A stretch of 8,699 nt of DNA from an uncultured bacterium (lineage in GTDB: Bacteria; Bacillota_A; Clostridia; Oscillospirales; Oscillospiraceae): positions 1-8,699 of the forward strand of contig CAMEHJ010000032.1 of the NCBI GenBank assembly GCA_945917385.1. Direction: 5' to 3'. The translations under genes and the position numbers were made by a program. The notes beneath the pieces were generated by a model. The model searched no databases. It was not told the DNA's origin and saw nothing but the letters and a program-made list of their open reading frames with translations. Below, in pieces: positions 5,976 to 8,699 of the stretch. The number at the start of each line of letters is the position of its first letter. The stretch's first letter is position 1.

Positions 5976-7490
5976 TTATTCTCTGAAATCGTAGGTGCGG
6001 TACTGTATCGCCTCGGCAATATGCTCCGGCGAGATATCTTCTTCGCCGGCGAGGTCGGCTATCGTGCGGGCCACTCTCAGTATCCTGTCATAGCTTCTGG
6101 CAGACAGATTCATGCTGTCAAACGCCGCGTGCATGAGCTGCTCTCCCTCGTTAGTCAGGGCGCAGAACTCGCGCAGCTCCTTCGGGCCGATGCGGGAATT
6201 TGACATTGTTGCGTCGTCCTTATAGCGCTCGCGCTGAAGCCTTCTCGCCGCGTCCACGCGCAGCTTTATCGCGTCCGAGCTTTCACTGGGTTCGGTACGG
6301 CGCAGCTCTCCGTAGTCGAGGGCGGGAACCTCCACAATAATGTCTATACGGTCAAGCAGCGGACCGGAGATACGGCTGTGATAGCGGCGCACATCCTGCT
6401 CGGAGCAATGACAGCGCCCCGACGGATGCCCGTACCAGCCGCACTTGCAGGGGTTCATCGCACACACCAGCATAAAGCGGCTCGGAAACGTCACGGTGCC
6501 GGAGGCGCGGGAGACCGTGACCTCACCGTCCTCAAGCGGCTGGCGCAGCACCTCAAGCACGGAGCTTGAAAACTCCGGCAGCTCGTCCAGAAACAAAACG
6601 CCGTTATGCGCAAGGCTTATCTCCCCCGGTCTCGGCGTTGTGCCGCCGCCCGAAAGTCCGGCGGAGGAGACGGTGTGGTGGGGGGAGCGGAACGGGCGCA
6701 CCGAAACAACGGGGCTTTGCTCGCTCGTAAGCCCGGCGACGGAGTGTACCTCCGTGGACTCTATCATCTCCTCGCGGCTCATGTCCGGCAGAATACCGGG
6801 CAGACGCTTTGCCATCATGGATTTACCCGTGCCGGGAGGGCCGACGATGAGGATATTGTGTCCGCCCGCGGCGGCGATCTCAAAGGCGCGCTTTACATTC
6901 TCCTGCCCCTTTACGTCCGCAAAGTCCGGCAGCTTCACGCCCTCCGCAGCCAGCGCAGGCGCTTTGGCCGGTTCGATGCTCTCTTCCCCGCGAAGGTGCC
7001 TTATAAGCTCGGAGACATTTTTGACCGGATAGACCGTGACGCCCTCGGCGAAGGCCGCCTCGCTCGCGTTTACGGCGGGAACATACAGTTCCTTTACCCC
7101 GGAGCGCAGAGCCGCGATCGCCATGGGCAGCGCACCGTGTACGCCCCGCACCTCACCCGTCAGAGAAAGCTCTCCGAAAAAGGCGGAGGTCTGCGGCAAG
7201 CGCTCGATATCGCCCGAAGCGGACAGGATGCCGACAAGGATGGGCAGGTCGTACACCGTGCCGAGCTTCTTCTTATCCGCCGGCGCGAGGTTCACGGTTA
7301 TGCGGCTGACCGGGAAGCGAAAGCCGTTATTCTTTATCGCGGCGCGAACGCGCTCCCTCGCCTCCTTGACGGCGGTATCCGCAAGGCCGACGATGTCAAA
7401 GCTCGGCAGGCCGTTCGAGATATACACCTCGACCGACACGCCGTAGCCTCCTACGCCGCTCACGCCAAAGCTGTTGATACTGGAAAACAT
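5976..7490 (-). CDS. comM: YifB/ComM family Mg-chelatase-like AAA+ ATPase
   Basis: 504 residues, typical of the family. The N-terminal domain (about 1-165), related to the S5/Lon-protease fold, has FDIVGLADTAVKEARERV and VNLAPAD. The AAA+ module carries Walker A GPPGTGKS at 217-224, Walker B VLFLDE at 298-303, and the arginine-bearing GPLLDRID at 376-383. Four cysteines (348, 350, 360, 362) in NPCKCGWYG and GRCHC form the family's likely metal-binding knuckle. The C-terminal helical domain includes NLSARSYDRILRVARTIADL. In naturally competent bacteria ComM is a hexameric helicase promoting branch migration during recombination of incoming DNA. Its wide presence suggests a more general recombination role, and no uptake genes are seen here. 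ATG at 7490 has GGAGG 8 nt upstream. The gene begins just after the aspS terminator. Confidence 0.95.
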   Translation of the reverse strand: MFSSINSFGVSGVGGYGVSVEVYISNGLPSFDIVGLADTAVKEARERVRAAIKNNGFRFPVSRITVNLAPADKKKLGTVYDLPILVGILSASGDIERLPQTSAFFGELSLTGEVRGVHGALPMAIAALRSGVKELYVPAVNASEAAFAEGVTVYPVKNVSELIRHLRGEESIEPAKAPALAAEGVKLPDFADVKGQENVKRAFEIAAAGGHNILIVGPPGTGKSMMAKRLPGILPDMSREEMIESTEVHSVAGLTSEQSPVVSVRPFRSPHHTVSSAGLSGGGTTPRPGEISLAHNGVLFLDELPEFSSSVLEVLRQPLEDGEVTVSRASGTVTFPSRFMLVCAMNPCKCGWYGHPSGRCHCSEQDVRRYHSRISGPLLDRIDIIVEVPALDYGELRRTEPSESSDAIKLRVDAARRLQRERYKDDATMSNSRIGPKELREFCALTNEGEQLMHAAFDSMNLSARSYDRILRVARTIADLAGEEDISPEHIAEAIQYRTYDFRE

Positions 7491-7511
7491 TTGCTTTCCT
7501 CCATTTATGAA

Positions 7512-7542
7512 AAAGCCCGGATGGCATAGTCGTCCGGGCTTT
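7512..7542 (-). terminator. Rho-independent terminator of aspS
   Basis: On the minus strand AAAGCCCGGA (7533-7542) and TCCGGGCTTT (7512-7521) form a perfect 10-bp stem with an 11-nt loop, followed by five T in all up to 7510. It lies 6 bp after the aspS stop and only about 20 bp before the yifB start codon. Confidence 0.93.
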
Positions 7543-7548
7543 ATGGGT

Positions 7549-8699
7549 TTATTCCTCTTCCTTTACGATTGCGATGTGCAGCTCGTCAAGCTGTTTCTGC
7601 TCGACAACGGAGGGCGCGCCCATCATGATATCCTGCGCGTTCTTGTTCATCGGGAACGGGATTACCTCGCGGATGCTGTCCTCACCGGCAAGCAGCATGA
7701 CCATGCGGTCAACACCCGGGGCGATACCCGCGTGAGGGGGTGCGCCGTAGCAGAAGGCGTTGTACATCGCGGGGAACTTCTTCTTCACGTCCTCTTCACC
7801 GAGACGTACCATCTCAAACGCCTTTATCATTATTTCGGGGTCGTGGTTGCGAACCGCACCGGAGGAAAGCTCCACCCCGTTGCAGACAAGGTCGTACTGG
7901 TCTGCGGTAATCGTAAGCGGGTCAATTTCGCCGCGCTCCGCCTTCAGCAGTACGTCAAGTCCGCCGGAGGGCATGGAGAACGGATTGTGGCAGAACTCAA
8001 GCTCGCCGGACTCCTCCCCTATCTCGTACATCGGGAAATCGACTATCCAGCAGAACTCATAGCGCTCGGCGTCCATATGTCCGGGGACAGCCGCGCCCAG
8101 CATCTTGCGCAGAACACCCGCGGTCTTCTGCGCCGCGCCCTTCGTGCCCGCGGCAAGACCGACAAGGCACCCGGGCTTGAGGTCAAGCGCCTTGATAACC
8201 TCGTCCTTGCGGTCGGCAAGGAACTTTGCGACGCCGCCCGCAAGCTCGCCCTTCTCGTCGAGCTTGAACCAGTATGCCTTGCTGCCGGACTGCACCTCAA
8301 CGTCGGCGCAGAGCTTGTCAATATTCTTGCGCGTCAATGCGCAGTCGGTGACGACGACAGCCTTCACGACATTGCCGACAAAGGGCGCAAACTCCACTCC
8401 CCGCATAAGCTCGGTTGCGTCCTGAACCACGAGGTCGATTCGAAGATCCGGCTTATCGGAGCCGTACTTCTCCATCGCCTCAAGATACGGGATGCGGCGG
8501 AAGGGAGCGGAGGAAGCGATGTCGTACTTGCCGTATTTGGCGAAGATGGGGGGCAGCACGTCCTCCAGCACGGCAAACACGTCCTCCTGGGAGGCAAAGG
8601 CCATCTCCATATCCAGCTGGTAGAACTCGCCGGGGGAGCGGTCAGCCCGGGCGTCCTCGTCCCGGAAGCAGGGGGCGATCTGGAAGTAGCGGTCGAAGC
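7549..8699 (-). CDS. aspS: Aspartyl-tRNA synthetase, C-terminal two thirds (5' end outside window)
   Basis: 382 codons are visible before the TAA at 7549-7551. The frame stays open past the internal Met at 8610 to the right edge, so the start is off the window. A full bacterial AspRS is near 590 residues, so the anticodon-binding OB fold and motif 1 are missing. The enzyme charges tRNA-Asp using ATP. Visible parts, counted from the first complete codon: class II motif 2 with FRDEDARADR at 11-20; YGSDKPDLR at 78-86, leading into the GAD insertion domain; motif 3 as GAPPHAGIAPGVDR ending at 331, then LLAGEDS; and the family C-terminus GAPSVVEQKQLDELHI. Motif 2 continues as SPGEFYQLD rather than the QPEFTQID of E. 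coli. Whether it is discriminating or also charges tRNA-Asn cannot be decided here. Confidence 0.97.
   Translation of the reverse strand, partial: FDRYFQIAPCFRDEDARADRSPGEFYQLDMEMAFASQEDVFAVLEDVLPPIFAKYGKYDIASSAPFRRIPYLEAMEKYGSDKPDLRIDLVVQDATELMRGVEFAPFVGNVVKAVVVTDCALTRKNIDKLCADVEVQSGSKAYWFKLDEKGELAGGVAKFLADRKDEVIKALDLKPGCLVGLAAGTKGAAQKTAGVLRKMLGAAVPGHMDAERYEFCWIVDFPMYEIGEESGELEFCHNPFSMPSGGLDVLLKAERGEIDPLTITADQYDLVCNGVELSSGAVRNHDPEIMIKAFEMVRLGEEDVKKKFPAMYNAFCYGAPPHAGIAPGVDRMVMLLAGEDSIREVIPFPMNKNAQDIMMGAPSVVEQKQLDELHIAIVKEEE

Noticed and set aside
1999..7490. Possible competence island because cinA and comM both occur here
   Set aside because: Both genes are widely conserved outside competent species, lie in different transcription units, and no DNA-uptake or pilus genes are present.

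Overview
The window is ordinary bacterial chromosome, GC-rich in most genes (about 60% in a hand-counted stretch at 7381-7440). All seven protein genes read on the minus strand. The gene content (short ThiI without a rhodanese domain, CinA, YifB/ComM, AspRS) and the Shine-Dalgarno style suggest a Clostridia-type Firmicute. The paired short palindromes at 4556-4703 resemble repeats I recall from gut Oscillospiraceae/Ruminococcaceae. The taxonomic placement is inference.

Reading in the direction of transcription, from right to left: (a) 8699-7549 is the 3' two thirds of aspS (aspartyl-tRNA synthetase), followed by a strong intrinsic terminator at 7512-7542. (b) 7490-5371 is yifB/comM, an AAA+ Mg-chelatase-like ATPase, then 20 bp later a LysE/RhtB-family exporter. 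(c) 5314-4832 is a GNAT acetyltransferase of YjaB type in a clearly AT-rich segment (about 38% GC over 4981-5280), ending at a 16-bp perfect hairpin. It looks acquired. (d) 4831-4424 is the only long intergenic region. It holds that hairpin, two 48-bp double-hairpin repeats exactly 100 bp apart, and a good extended -10 promoter. (e) 4423-1 is a tight operon from that promoter: thiI (4-thiouridine tRNA modification), cinA (overlapping thiI by 8 bp), and, 23 bp further on, a gene that runs off the left edge.

That last gene is the most unusual item. It is open from its ATG at 1975 to base 1, at least 658 codons. It encodes an ECF-type sigma factor (region 2 and region 4 both recognisable) fused to a long acidic linker, an Arg6 stop-transfer signal, one transmembrane helix, and at least 286 residues predicted outside the cell that I cannot assign to a family. 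In effect it is a membrane-tethered sigma factor with its own putative sensor domain. The other genes are conserved housekeeping functions and I see no other coherent new system. No tRNA, rRNA, CRISPR, transposase or integrase was seen.
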